Of a DNA stretch of 33,350 bases, positions 1 to 7,945 are shown in pieces. The stretch comes from Chitinophagaceae bacterium UBA2791. GTDB taxonomy: Bacteria > Bacteroidota > Bacteroidia > Chitinophagales > Chitinophagaceae. How positions within the stretch are numbered: the stretch's first letter is position 1; every line of letters begins with the position of its first letter. The position numbers and the translations under genes were made by a program. The notes beneath the pieces were generated by a model. The model ran no database searches. It saw only the letters and a list, made by a program, of their open reading frames with translations, and was not told where the DNA came from. The stretch lies in contig DEHV01000060.1 in the NCBI GenBank assembly GCA_002352105.1, forward strand, positions 16,886 through 50,235. The letters run 5' to 3'.

Positions 1-642
1 TTTACGGTTATGGGTCCCTGTCATGCCGAGGAAGTCGCGGCCGAGAAGTTGTCTTATCTTACTTTTTCCGGGATAGATATCTCGCACGCCAAACGGATCG
101 CGGATTGTTTTGTTACCGAATACATGAATACCTCGGTGAATGACGATGTGATAGGCGTTCAGTTTGCGGCGGTGCTGAAAAATATTTATGCCTTGGGGGC
201 AGGGATCGCCCACGGGCTTGAATATGGCGATAATTTCCTGAGCGTCCTGATCGCCAATTGCGCGGATGAGATGGCCGGTTTTCTAAGGAAAGCCGGTATT
301 CGCAATATGGATGTGGGCGTGCATGCGGAAGACCGGCTTACACATAAAAAAAGCCCCAATTATGCCGCCTCGGTTTACCTGGGCGATCTATTGGTTACCT
401 GTTATTCCCTGTTCAGCCGCAACCGCACTTTTGGAAATATGATCGGGAAGGGATATTCCGTGAGTTCAGCCAAATTGGAAACAGATATGGTCGCGGAAGG
501 ATATTATGCAAGCGAGCGCATCTTCTCCATCAATAAAAAAGTTCAGGCCGATATGCCTATTGCCGGGGCCATCTACAGGATACTGTGGGAGAACCTCTCC
601 CCACGGGAAGGGTTTAAACGCATCGAAGATGCGTTGATCTAG
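1..642 (+). CDS. gpsA: Glycerol-3-phosphate dehydrogenase [NAD(P)+], C-terminal part (5' end outside window)
   Basis: GpsA reduces dihydroxyacetone phosphate to sn-glycerol-3-phosphate, the backbone for phospholipid synthesis, in the cytoplasm. The frame is already open at base 1 (codons for F-T-V before the first Met) and runs 213 codons to a TAG at 640-642. The family usually has about 330 residues, so roughly the first third (the NAD-binding Rossmann part) lies upstream of the window. The visible part has the family block GPCHAEEVA at its start and, further on, the all-helical C-terminal substrate domain, including the stretch FGNMIGKGYS. It converges on hemW, with 72 bp between the stops. 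Identification is by recognition of family motifs; the catalytic half of the N-terminus cannot be checked here. Confidence 0.93.
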   Translation, partial: FTVMGPCHAEEVAAEKLSYLTFSGIDISHAKRIADCFVTEYMNTSVNDDVIGVQFAAVLKNIYALGAGIAHGLEYGDNFLSVLIANCADEMAGFLRKAGIRNMDVGVHAEDRLTHKKSPNYAASVYLGDLLVTCYSLFSRNRTFGNMIGKGYSVSSAKLETDMVAEGYYASERIFSINKKVQADMPIAGAIYRILWENLSPREGFKRIEDALI

Positions 643-650
643 GGCTTTGA

Positions 651-666
651 AGAAGACGGATCTTCT
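651..666. terminator. Small hairpin between converging gpsA and hemW
   Basis: AGAAGA, a four-base CGGA loop, then TCTTCT form a perfect 6-bp stem just after the gpsA stop. No T-run follows on either strand, so if it ends transcription it is weak or factor-assisted. Its place between two converging genes is the main reason to list it. Confidence 0.25.
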
Positions 667-714
667 CAATCCGGTCATGCTCCGTGTGAAGGCGGGCCGA
701 AGCTCGAGGTATCA

Positions 715-1860
715 TCAGCCTTCCTCGCCGGATGGATCGGCAAACAGTTCCGCGGCCACGCGGTCGGCAAACAGTTTTCCCTCACGGGTGAGGATCAGGC
801 TGCGCCCGGTTTCAACAAGCCATTTCTTCTCTATCAGCGGCGCTGCATTGTTTTTCAGTAATGCGTAAAACGCCTTGCCGAATTGTTGTTCCACATGCTG
901 TATATCGGTTCCTTCCATGGTCCTGATCGAGGTCATCACGTACTCATTGTATTGCTGAACCCCGGTCAATTGCTCTATCTCAAAGGGAATATTGTTTTTA
1001 GCGAGCGACTGGATGTATAGCGCATTGTTGGCAATATTCCATTGCCGGGAATATCCGTTAAAGGAATGCGCCGAGGGCCCCAGTCCTATGTATCTTACGC
1101 CCTTCCAGTACGCGCTGTTGTGCCGGCTTCTTTTTCCGGGAAGCGCCAGGTTGGAGATCTCGTAATGTTCGTATCCCAGTTCCTGCAGCCTATCGGTCAT
1201 CAGTAAAAACTGTCTTGCCTGATCCTCATTGCTGATATCTGAAACCCTTTTTTTCCTGATCTTGAAGTCCAGCGCCGTGCCCGGTTCAACCGTCAGCGCA
1301 TAGCAGGAAAGATGAGGGATGCCCAGCTCCGCGGCCCTGTGCAGGTTTTCTTCCCATTTGTTGTCCGGAAGCGTCGGGGTTCCATAGATCAGGTCAATGC
1401 TGATGTTGCTGATTCCCGCAGCCTGCGCCAGCCGGATGCTATCTGCCGCCTGCGCGGCATCATGCGCCCGGTTCATCCATAGCAGGTCATCATTAAAAAA
1501 CGATTGGACGCCGATGCTCAGCCGGTTGACGCCCGCTTTTTTCCATGCTGAGGTTTTGACAGACGAGAGATCATCGGGATTGGCTTCCAGCGTAACTTCT
1601 GCATCGGGATGAATGGGAAAATGACGATGCAGGACCTCGAAGATGGACTCCAGTTCCCTTTCTTCCAGCAGCGAAGGAGTGCCTCCTCCCAAATAGACGG
1701 TATGGATATCTTCGCGCTGCAGATAATCTTCCCGTAGCCTTATCTCCTTCAATAAAGCGGGTAAAAAATCGTTCTTTAGCTTCAGCGAAGTAGAAAAATG
1801 AAAGTTGCAGTAATGGCAAGCTTGTTTGCAAAAGGGTATATGAAGGTATATTCCGGCCAA
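715..1860 (-). CDS. hemW: HemW, radical SAM haem chaperone (HemN-like)
   Basis: HemW-type proteins carry a radical SAM cluster and bind haem; they resemble the anaerobic coproporphyrinogen III dehydrogenase HemN but are thought to act as haem chaperones. The sequence shows the cluster motif C-KQA-C-HY-C directly after GIYLHIPF, and the HNxxYW motif (here HNSAYW, near residue 247) that marks the HemW branch. At about 380 residues it is the length of HemW and shorter than true HemN. Start choice: TTG at 1858-1860 gives an N-terminus reading M-AGIYLHIPFC, as in most homologues. ATG codons at 1908 and 1932 would add 16 or 24 residues of unconserved sequence and leave no room for promoters against the divergent gene. 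The start is therefore likely but not certain. Confidence 0.9.
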   Translation of the reverse strand: MAGIYLHIPFCKQACHYCNFHFSTSLKLKNDFLPALLKEIRLREDYLQREDIHTVYLGGGTPSLLEERELESIFEVLHRHFPIHPDAEVTLEANPDDLSSVKTSAWKKAGVNRLSIGVQSFFNDDLLWMNRAHDAAQAADSIRLAQAAGISNISIDLIYGTPTLPDNKWEENLHRAAELGIPHLSCYALTVEPGTALDFKIRKKRVSDISNEDQARQFLLMTDRLQELGYEHYEISNLALPGKRSRHNSAYWKGVRYIGLGPSAHSFNGYSRQWNIANNALYIQSLAKNNIPFEIEQLTGVQQYNEYVMTSIRTMEGTDIQHVEQQFGKAFYALLKNNAAPLIEKKWLVETGRSLILTREGKLFADRVAAELFADPSGEEG

Positions 1861-1925
1861 TGGTTTCAGTTTCAGGCATTGTAAATTGCATTCCTGCGGC
1901 AGCGGCATATCGCTGCGATGAACGA

Positions 1926-3722
1926 ATGGCAAAGGTAAAAGTATATAGGAAGATCTATGCAGCGATGTTGGCCATGGTCTGTTTCCCCGGCTTTGTAAGC
2001 GCTCAGTTCCGTTTACAGATCAGGGGGGTAGACAGGGACCAGGCATTTTTGTATGATACCCTGAAGCTGCGGCAGGAATTTCCCGGCAGGGCCTCCTGCG
2101 AGGCTTATATAAACGGACTTGCCGCTTCCCTGCAAACCAAGGGATATCTCGCGGCATCGGTGGACAGTATATATTATGACAGCGTTGCCGCCGACTGCCT
2201 TCTGTACATAGGGCAGGCGGCTTTGCACACTTCCATCAATACCGATTCCATTGAGCCGCTGATCCTGCAGCAGGCCGGTCTTTCGGGCAAAAAAAATACG
2301 TCGCTGAACATCCTGAATTTTCGCGCGGCGCAGGAAAAGATACTCGACTACCTGGAGAACAACGGTTATCCTTTTGCCAGCGTAAGGCTCGACAGCATGC
2401 GGTTTGCGGGGGACAGCGTATATGCGCTCCTGAAAATAGACAAGGGCCCCGCGTATAAGATCGATAGCATCCGTAACTATGGCAATGCGGTTATTTCTTC
2501 CGCCTTTCTGCAGCAGTACCTCAGCATTCTCAATGGAAGCCTGTACAAGAAAGAAAAGCTCATGGACATCAGCAGAAAGCTTGGCGAATTGCCTTTTTTG
2601 CAGGAAAAACAGCCCTGGGACCTGACCATGCTGGGCACAGGCTCGACGTTGAATGTGTACCTCGATCCCAAAAAAAGCAGCGAAGTAAATGTTTTGCTGG
2701 GATTGCTTCCCTCCAATAACCAACTTGTCAATAATAAATTATTGGTTACCGGGGAAGCCAATATCAACCTGAAAAATGCCTTGGGCAACGGCGAAAGCAT
2801 TGGGCTGAACTGGCAACAGATACAGGTGAGATCGCCGCGGCTGGATATCCTGTTCAACCAGCCCTACCTGTTTGGCTCGCCTTTTGGGATGAACTTCAAT
2901 TTCGACCTGTTCAAGAAAGACTCTTCTTTTGTCAATATCAGCATTCTGCTGGGCGCATCTTATGCTGTGTCGTCGAGGCAGACCGGCAGCGTTTTTATCC
3001 AGCAGCTTGCCTCCAACCTGCTTTCGGTAGATACGCTACGGGTAAAGAACACCCGCCGTTTGCCAAATGAAGCGGATATCCGTTCTGTAAATCTCGGGGT
3101 CAACTACGATTTTTTCAATACCGATTACCGGTTTAATCCCCGTAAGGGCAGCGAGTTTACTATCAGCGCCTCCGCCGGGACAAAAACGATCCGGAAAAAC
3201 AATGCGATCATTAAACTTTCCGATCGCTCGGACCCGGAATTTGATTTTAACCGGCTTTACGACACGCTGCAATTAAAATCGTATCAATTCAGGGTAAAGG
3301 TCACAGCGGTTCATTATTTTCCGCTTACGCGCGCCTCGGCGATCAGGACGGCATTGAACGGGGGATGGTTTCAGAGTCCGGCTATCTTCCGAAACGAATT
3401 GTTCCAGATAGGCGGATATAAGCTGCTCAGGGGTTTTGACGAAGAAAGCATATTTGCGTCGCGGTACGCCGTGGCTACCGTAGAATACCGGTACCTGTTA
3501 GGCCGGAATTCATTTCTTTTTGGTTTTGTGGACGGCGGCGCTACAGCCAACCAACTGGACCAGGCCGCGGCCAATCATTATTTCCTGGGAGCCGGTCTTG
3601 GAATGGCTTTTGAGACAAAGGCGGGGATATTTAATATTTCCTATGCGGCGGGGAAAAGAGACGATCAGCCTTTCAATTTACGCAGTTCCAAGATCCACCT
3701 CGGATATATCAATTATTTTTAA
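1926..3722 (+). CDS. BamA/TamA (Omp85) family outer-membrane protein
   Basis: A 598-residue outer-membrane protein. The chosen ATG (1926) gives a classic signal peptide, with basic residues MAKVKVYRK, a hydrophobic core and cleavage near FVSAQ. An in-frame ATG at 1860 would bury this signal behind 22 residues. Residues up to about 230 look like POTRA-type repeats (alternating strands and helices, with NNGYPFASV and KGPAYKIDSI). The rest is a beta-barrel with the Omp85 hallmark LLRGFDEES near residue 500 and a C-terminus ending in aromatic-rich strands (GYINYF). Family members insert or export outer-membrane proteins. It is shorter than BamA (about 800 residues) and so is more like TamA or an uncharacterised Omp85 paralogue; the substrate cannot be inferred. 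It is divergent from hemW. Confidence 0.85.
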   Translation: MAKVKVYRKIYAAMLAMVCFPGFVSAQFRLQIRGVDRDQAFLYDTLKLRQEFPGRASCEAYINGLAASLQTKGYLAASVDSIYYDSVAADCLLYIGQAALHTSINTDSIEPLILQQAGLSGKKNTSLNILNFRAAQEKILDYLENNGYPFASVRLDSMRFAGDSVYALLKIDKGPAYKIDSIRNYGNAVISSAFLQQYLSILNGSLYKKEKLMDISRKLGELPFLQEKQPWDLTMLGTGSTLNVYLDPKKSSEVNVLLGLLPSNNQLVNNKLLVTGEANINLKNALGNGESIGLNWQQIQVRSPRLDILFNQPYLFGSPFGMNFNFDLFKKDSSFVNISILLGASYAVSSRQTGSVFIQQLASNLLSVDTLRVKNTRRLPNEADIRSVNLGVNYDFFNTDYRFNPRKGSEFTISASAGTKTIRKNNAIIKLSDRSDPEFDFNRLYDTLQLKSYQFRVKVTAVHYFPLTRASAIRTALNGGWFQSPAIFRNELFQIGGYKLLRGFDEESIFASRYAVATVEYRYLLGRNSFLFGFVDGGATANQLDQAAANHYFLGAGLGMAFETKAGIFNISYAAGKRDDQPFNLRSSKIHLGYINYF

Positions 3723-3758
3723 TGATAAAATCAATTTTAGTCATTGGCGTTACTACAA

Positions 3759-3766
3759 TACTTTTG
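3759..3766 (+). promoter_or_regulatory. Candidate Bacteroidota -7 element (TACTTTTG) for the DUF4271 gene
   Basis: TACTTTTG matches the Bacteroidota -7 consensus TAnnTTTG exactly and sits 16 nt before the proposed start codon at 3783. The best upstream -33 candidate is a T-rich TTTT at about 3735-3738. No Shine-Dalgarno sequence is visible. This is motif matching only. Confidence 0.4.
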
Positions 3767-3782
3767 CGGGAGTAAACATACC

Positions 3783-4862
3783 ATGCTAAAATATCTATCG
3801 GCGCTCCTTATTTTTTTCTTTTTTTTCACTCCTTTCCTGGCAGCGCAAACGGCGCAGGATAGCGTGTTATCGTCCGATACGACGCCCCAGCCCAGGCCGC
3901 TGACGCAGGAAGAGATCAGGCAGAACAGGGAAGCCGCGGCGCGCAGGGATAGCGTCAGGCGGGAAAGGGAGAAGGAAAGGGCCAGGATAGCCGCAGTGAA
4001 TGACAGCCTTCGGCAGATTGCCGTCAAAGACAGTCTGGCTGTTGTTGCGGCCGAGAACAAGAGGATCGGCGATTCGATCCGCGCGGTAAGGGAAGAACAA
4101 AGAAGGGTAAGATTGATTGCCGCCGTACAGGAATTATTGATAAAGCACCCGGTATATCATTTCGACGGCGAGCCCGAAAGGCTTACGATTGAAATCAAAA
4201 AAACAGAGAACGACGAAGGTCAGTTTTACTTTTTAGTAGGGTTGCTGCTGTATTTCGCCATGATAAGACTGGTGTTTTACAACTATCTCAGCGCTATGTT
4301 CACCCTGTTCTTCCGGTCGACCTTAAGACGACAGCAACTACGGGAACAATTGCTGCAGGCGCCATTGCCGGGGATGCTGTTAAATTTGTTTTTCCTGATC
4401 AATGCGGGGGTGTACTGCGCCTTTCTTGCCTTTCATTACGGTTTTTCTTTCGCCAGGCATTTCTGGATCACGGCCGCTTATTGCGTGGCGTTTGTGGGAA
4501 TCATTTACCTGGTCAAATACATTGTGTTAAAAATTACCGGTTGGATCTTTGGCATCAGCCATGCCACCGACACGTATATATTCATCGTGTTTATGGTGAA
4601 CAAGATGTTGGGCATATTCCTGCTTCCGATACTGGTTCTCATGGCTTTTCCGAGCCCTGTATTGTTTCCCACAGCCCTCGCGATTTCTTTTATAATGATC
4701 ATTTTATTGTTCATTTATCGTTTTGCGCTTGCCTATAGCGCAGTGCGAAATGAAATAAAACTGACAGGGTTACATTTTTTTTTGTACCTTTGCGCCTTTG
4801 AAATAGCGCCTCTTTTGTTGATTTACAGGGTGTTGTTGTCTTTTCTGATTAGTAGCTATTAA
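3783..4862 (+). CDS. DUF4271 multi-pass membrane protein
   Basis: A 359-residue membrane protein of unknown function. The ATG at 3783 starts a signal peptide with a phenylalanine-rich core (residues 1-21, ending LAAQ); an earlier in-frame ATG at 3744 would put 13 extra residues in front of it. Residues about 40-112 are a strongly charged Arg/Glu/Asp region with repeated DS(V/L/I)R units, likely helical or coiled-coil and periplasmic. From about residue 147 to the end there are about six hydrophobic segments. I recognise this layout as DUF4271, which in Bacteroidota usually sits just before hemD, as here (15 nt between stop and start). That conserved pairing hints at a role near the membrane in haem metabolism, but this is inference. 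Confidence 0.8.
   Translation: MLKYLSALLIFFFFFTPFLAAQTAQDSVLSSDTTPQPRPLTQEEIRQNREAAARRDSVRREREKERARIAAVNDSLRQIAVKDSLAVVAAENKRIGDSIRAVREEQRRVRLIAAVQELLIKHPVYHFDGEPERLTIEIKKTENDEGQFYFLVGLLLYFAMIRLVFYNYLSAMFTLFFRSTLRRQQLREQLLQAPLPGMLLNLFFLINAGVYCAFLAFHYGFSFARHFWITAAYCVAFVGIIYLVKYIVLKITGWIFGISHATDTYIFIVFMVNKMLGIFLLPILVLMAFPSPVLFPTALAISFIMIILLFIYRFALAYSAVRNEIKLTGLHFFLYLCAFEIAPLLLIYRVLLSFLISSY
4785..4792 (+). promoter_or_regulatory. Candidate internal promoter (TACCTTTG) ahead of hemD
   Basis: TACCTTTG is an exact TAnnTTTG match inside the 3' end of the DUF4271 gene, 86 nt before the hemD start. A TGACA-like sequence lies about 20 nt upstream. Because it is within coding sequence it may be chance. 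Confidence 0.3.
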
Positions 4863-4877
4863 AATTATTCGTTGCAT

Positions 4878-5672
4878 ATGGTTAAAAACGGGTCAAACGC
4901 CAACTCTCCATCAACGATTAAGAGAATCTTAATCACCCAACCTCGACCAGAGACAGATAGATCCCCTTATTTTGAGCTGGCAAAAAAATACGAGATCGAC
5001 CTTGAGTTTCATCCGTTTATACGGGTGGAAGGCATTCCGGCCAAAGATTTCCGGAGACAAAAGATTGAGATCGGACAGTACACGGCCGTTATTTTCACCA
5101 GCCGCAATGCGATCGATCATTTTTTCAGGATGTGCGAGGAAATGAAGGTCGCTGTGTCCCAGGATACCAAGTATTTCTGCATTACGGAATCAGTCGCGCT
5201 TTATCTTCAGAAGTTTATTCTATACCGCAAGAGAAAGGTATTTTACGGAGCGGACGGCACGAACAAGAGCATGTTTGAAGCGGTGAACAAGCACAAGGAA
5301 AACGAGAAATTCCTATATCCCTGTTCTGAAAACCAGCAGGACAATGAGATCGTGAACTGGCTGAAAGCCAATAACTGTGAATTTGCCACGCCCTTTATGT
5401 ATCGCACCATCAGCAATGATGTAAAAGATGTTTTAGCCGGGCAGAGCTTTGATATTATCTGTTTTTTTACGCCCAGCGGCGTGAAAAGCCTGTTTGACAA
5501 TATACCTTCATTCAGCCAGAACGGAACCCGTATCGGCGCTTTTGGCAGCAATACTTCCAAAGCGATCGAGCAGGCCGGATTAACCCTTGATATCAAAGCG
5601 CCCCTCCCCCAGACGCCTTCCATGGTTGCCGCTCTAGAGCAGTACCTGTCTACCGTATGCAAAACGAAATAG
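4878..5672 (+). CDS. hemD: Uroporphyrinogen-III synthase
   Basis: HemD cyclises hydroxymethylbilane to uroporphyrinogen III in tetrapyrrole synthesis. The 264-residue protein shows the two-lobed HemD pattern: RILITQPRP at the start, TAVIFTSRNAIDHFF (first lobe), DIICFFTPSGVKSLF (second lobe), then RIGAFGSNTSKAIEQAGL and TPSMVAALEQYL at the end. HemD is poorly conserved in sequence but this set of motifs is typical. ATG at 4878 is preferred over the in-frame TTG at 4872. It follows the DUF4271 gene closely and is probably co-transcribed with it. Confidence 0.9.
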   Translation: MVKNGSNANSPSTIKRILITQPRPETDRSPYFELAKKYEIDLEFHPFIRVEGIPAKDFRRQKIEIGQYTAVIFTSRNAIDHFFRMCEEMKVAVSQDTKYFCITESVALYLQKFILYRKRKVFYGADGTNKSMFEAVNKHKENEKFLYPCSENQQDNEIVNWLKANNCEFATPFMYRTISNDVKDVLAGQSFDIICFFTPSGVKSLFDNIPSFSQNGTRIGAFGSNTSKAIEQAGLTLDIKAPLPQTPSMVAALEQYLSTVCKTK

Positions 5673-5705
5673 GAGCTGGTCGCCCTTCCGCAGTTCTATA
5701 TTGAA

Positions 5706-5719
5706 CAGGCCGCGGCCTG
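5706..5719. repeat. Perfect 14-bp GC-rich palindrome after hemD
   Basis: CAGGCCGCGGCCTG is identical to its reverse complement and lies 34 nt after the hemD stop and 43 nt before the next start. There is no following T-run. It could be a hairpin in the hemD transcript, a protein-binding site, or chance. Confidence 0.35.
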
Positions 5720-5762
5720 AGCAAGACCGGCGACTGATCGCAACAGGTAAATCATTCTCAAT

Positions 5763-7817
5763 ATGGCCAACAGGCTTATACATGAATCGAGTCCTTATCT
5801 GGCCCAGCATGCCCATAACCCGGTGGACTGGTACCCCTGGGGCGAAGAAGCATTGGAGCGGGCTGTAAAAGAAGACAAGCCAATATTGGTTAGCATCGGA
5901 TACGCCGCCTGCCATTGGTGTCATGTGATGGAAAGAGAGAGTTTTGAAGATGCAGCCGTCGCCGCCGTGATGAATGAATATTTCATCAATATCAAGATCG
6001 ACAGGGAAGAGCGGCCCGATCTCGATCATATTTACATGGACGCGCTGCAGGCCATGACCGGAAGCGGGGGATGGCCGCTGAATGTTTTTCTTACTCCCGA
6101 CAAAAAGCCTTTTTATGGAGGGACTTATTTCCCTCCCTCGGCGGCCTATAACCGGGCCTCGTGGATGGATGTGCTGCTGAGCGTGACCCAGGCGTTCCGC
6201 GAAAAACGGGCGGCAATTAATGAACAGGCGGAAAACCTTACCAGGCATATCCTGTCGTCCAATGATTTTGGACAGCAGCCGGGAGCGGCCGACGACGCGT
6301 TTTCAAAGGAGGAGATGGATGCTGCGTTTGCGCAGATCATGAAGACGGCAGACCGGTCGCGCGGGGGATTTGGAAGGGCGCCTAAATTTCCCCAGACATT
6401 TACTATTCGCTTTTTACTGCATTATTATGCTTTTACAAGCAACCAGGAGGCGCTCGACCAGGCCTGCCTGAGCCTCGATAAAATGATATTTGGCGGGATA
6501 TACGACCAACTGGGCGGCGGATTCGCACGGTATTCCACTGATGAATACTGGCTGGCCCCTCATTTTGAAAAAATGCTGTACGATAATGCCCTGCTTACGA
6601 TAACGTTGAGCGAGGCTTATCAAATAACGGCAAAGCCTTTGTACTTACAAACGGTAATGCATACCCTGGATTTCGTGGAGAGGGAGTTGAGGTCGACCGA
6701 AAACGGCTTCTATGCTGCGCTTGATGCGGATAGCGAAGGCGTGGAAGGCAAGTTTTATACATGGGATAAAAAAGAGATCGACGAGCTGCTTGGTCCGCAG
6801 GCCGGCCTGTTCAATGAATATTACCAGGTTGAACCCGGGGGCAATTGGGAGCATGTCAACATTCTCCACAGAACGCAGGGCGAGGATGATTTTGCAGTTG
6901 CAAAAAACCTCGACCCCGCATGGCTGAAAGAAACCCTGCAAAAAGGGAGGGAAACGCTTTTGGCGCGCCGCAGCCAAAGGATAAGGCCTTTGTTGGACGA
7001 TAAGATCTTACTAGGCTGGAACAGCCTGATGAACATTGCTTACAGTAAGGCCTATGCGGCGACCGGCATGGAAAAATACAGGGAAATGGCCATTGCCAAC
7101 ATGGATTTCCTGCTGAGCCGGCTTCAGGGGGTGGAAGAAGGGGATTTTTTCCATTCTTTTAAGGATGGGATAAGCAAATACCCCGCTTTTCTTGACGATT
7201 ACGCTCTTTTGATCCAGGCATTGATCCATCTCCAGGAGGTAACCGGGAACCCCGCTTGGCTCCAAAAGGTAAAAACTTTGGTAAAATATGTGATAACCCA
7301 TTTTAGTGAACCGGAAACGGGTTATTTTTATTTTACAAATGATCGGCAGAAGGATGTTATTGTAAGGAAAAAGGAATTGTTTGATAGCGCGGTCCCTTCC
7401 GGCAATTCGCTAATGGCATGGAATTTATACTACGCTGGCGTAATATTTGATATTCCGGCGTGGAGGCAAAGGGCGGTAAAGATGGGCGGCGCAATAAAAC
7501 AGACCGTACAAAAATATCCCGGATCATTTGGCAATTGGGCGACATTTATGTTGTCGGTATCGTACGGAATTCCGGAAATTGTATTAACAGGGAAAAACTA
7601 TGATAATATACTTAAAGAAATATTGCGTATTTTCATTCCCTTCAGAATATTTCAATCCTCTCCCGCTGAAAATTCGGAATTTCCGCTTCTGGCAGGAAAA
7701 TCTTTTTCCCTATCTCCTAAAATCTATCTATGTAAAAACTTTACATGCCAAAGCCCTGTAACTGAAGTAGATAAGTTACGATATATGCTGGAAAGCCCGA
7801 ATAAATATAATGGATAG
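5763..7817 (+). CDS. DUF255 thioredoxin-fold / glycosidase-like protein (YyaL/SPATA20 family)
   Basis: A 684-residue protein of the widely conserved YyaL/SPATA20 family (N-terminal DUF255). Near the N-terminus are NRLIHESSPYLAQHAHNPVDWY and, at residues 50-53, the redox-type motif CHWC within YAACHWCHVMERESFED, followed by KIDREERPDLD and GGWPLNVFLTP. This is the thioredoxin-like domain. The remainder (about residue 190 on) resembles an alpha/alpha toroid of the six-hairpin glycosidase kind (FGRAPKFPQ, PHFEKMLYDNALL, DADSEGVEGKFY, LLDDKILLGWNSLM). There is no signal peptide, so a cytoplasmic location is expected. The biochemical function of the family is not settled. It stands alone between hemD and gldK, with gaps of 90 and 128 bp. 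Confidence 0.9.
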   Translation: MANRLIHESSPYLAQHAHNPVDWYPWGEEALERAVKEDKPILVSIGYAACHWCHVMERESFEDAAVAAVMNEYFINIKIDREERPDLDHIYMDALQAMTGSGGWPLNVFLTPDKKPFYGGTYFPPSAAYNRASWMDVLLSVTQAFREKRAAINEQAENLTRHILSSNDFGQQPGAADDAFSKEEMDAAFAQIMKTADRSRGGFGRAPKFPQTFTIRFLLHYYAFTSNQEALDQACLSLDKMIFGGIYDQLGGGFARYSTDEYWLAPHFEKMLYDNALLTITLSEAYQITAKPLYLQTVMHTLDFVERELRSTENGFYAALDADSEGVEGKFYTWDKKEIDELLGPQAGLFNEYYQVEPGGNWEHVNILHRTQGEDDFAVAKNLDPAWLKETLQKGRETLLARRSQRIRPLLDDKILLGWNSLMNIAYSKAYAATGMEKYREMAIANMDFLLSRLQGVEEGDFFHSFKDGISKYPAFLDDYALLIQALIHLQEVTGNPAWLQKVKTLVKYVITHFSEPETGYFYFTNDRQKDVIVRKKELFDSAVPSGNSLMAWNLYYAGVIFDIPAWRQRAVKMGGAIKQTVQKYPGSFGNWATFMLSVSYGIPEIVLTGKNYDNILKEILRIFIPFRIFQSSPAENSEFPLLAGKSFSLSPKIYLCKNFTCQSPVTEVDKLRYMLESPNKYNG

Positions 7818-7870
7818 GGAAACAATATTTTATTTTCCATCATCGTTTAAGGCTTTGGCTGAGTCTGTTA

Positions 7871-7901
7871 TTTGCAGTTTACAAATAAAATTTTAAACTT
7901 G
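7871..7901 (+). promoter_or_regulatory. Candidate promoter of the gldKLMN operon
   Basis: TTTG at 7871-7874, 19 nt, then TAAACTTG at 7894-7901 fits the Bacteroidota consensus TTTG-N19-TAnnTTTG with one mismatch. It precedes the gldK start at 7946 by 44 nt in an AT-rich gap. This is motif matching only. Confidence 0.45.
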
Positions 7902-7945
7902 TGATGAAGTCAGTAAAACATCATTTTTGCCCAATACCCGATATT

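Noticed and set aside
715..1860. Annotation of the radical SAM gene as hemN (coproporphyrinogen III dehydrogenase)
   Set aside because: Length about 380 residues and the HNxxYW motif point to HemW; true HemN is longer with a different N-terminus.
5634..6248. A 204-codon minus-strand frame opposite hemD and the DUF255 gene
   Set aside because: It overlaps two well-supported genes; its sequence (rich in Arg, Gly, His) is typical of the antisense of a GC-moderate coding region.
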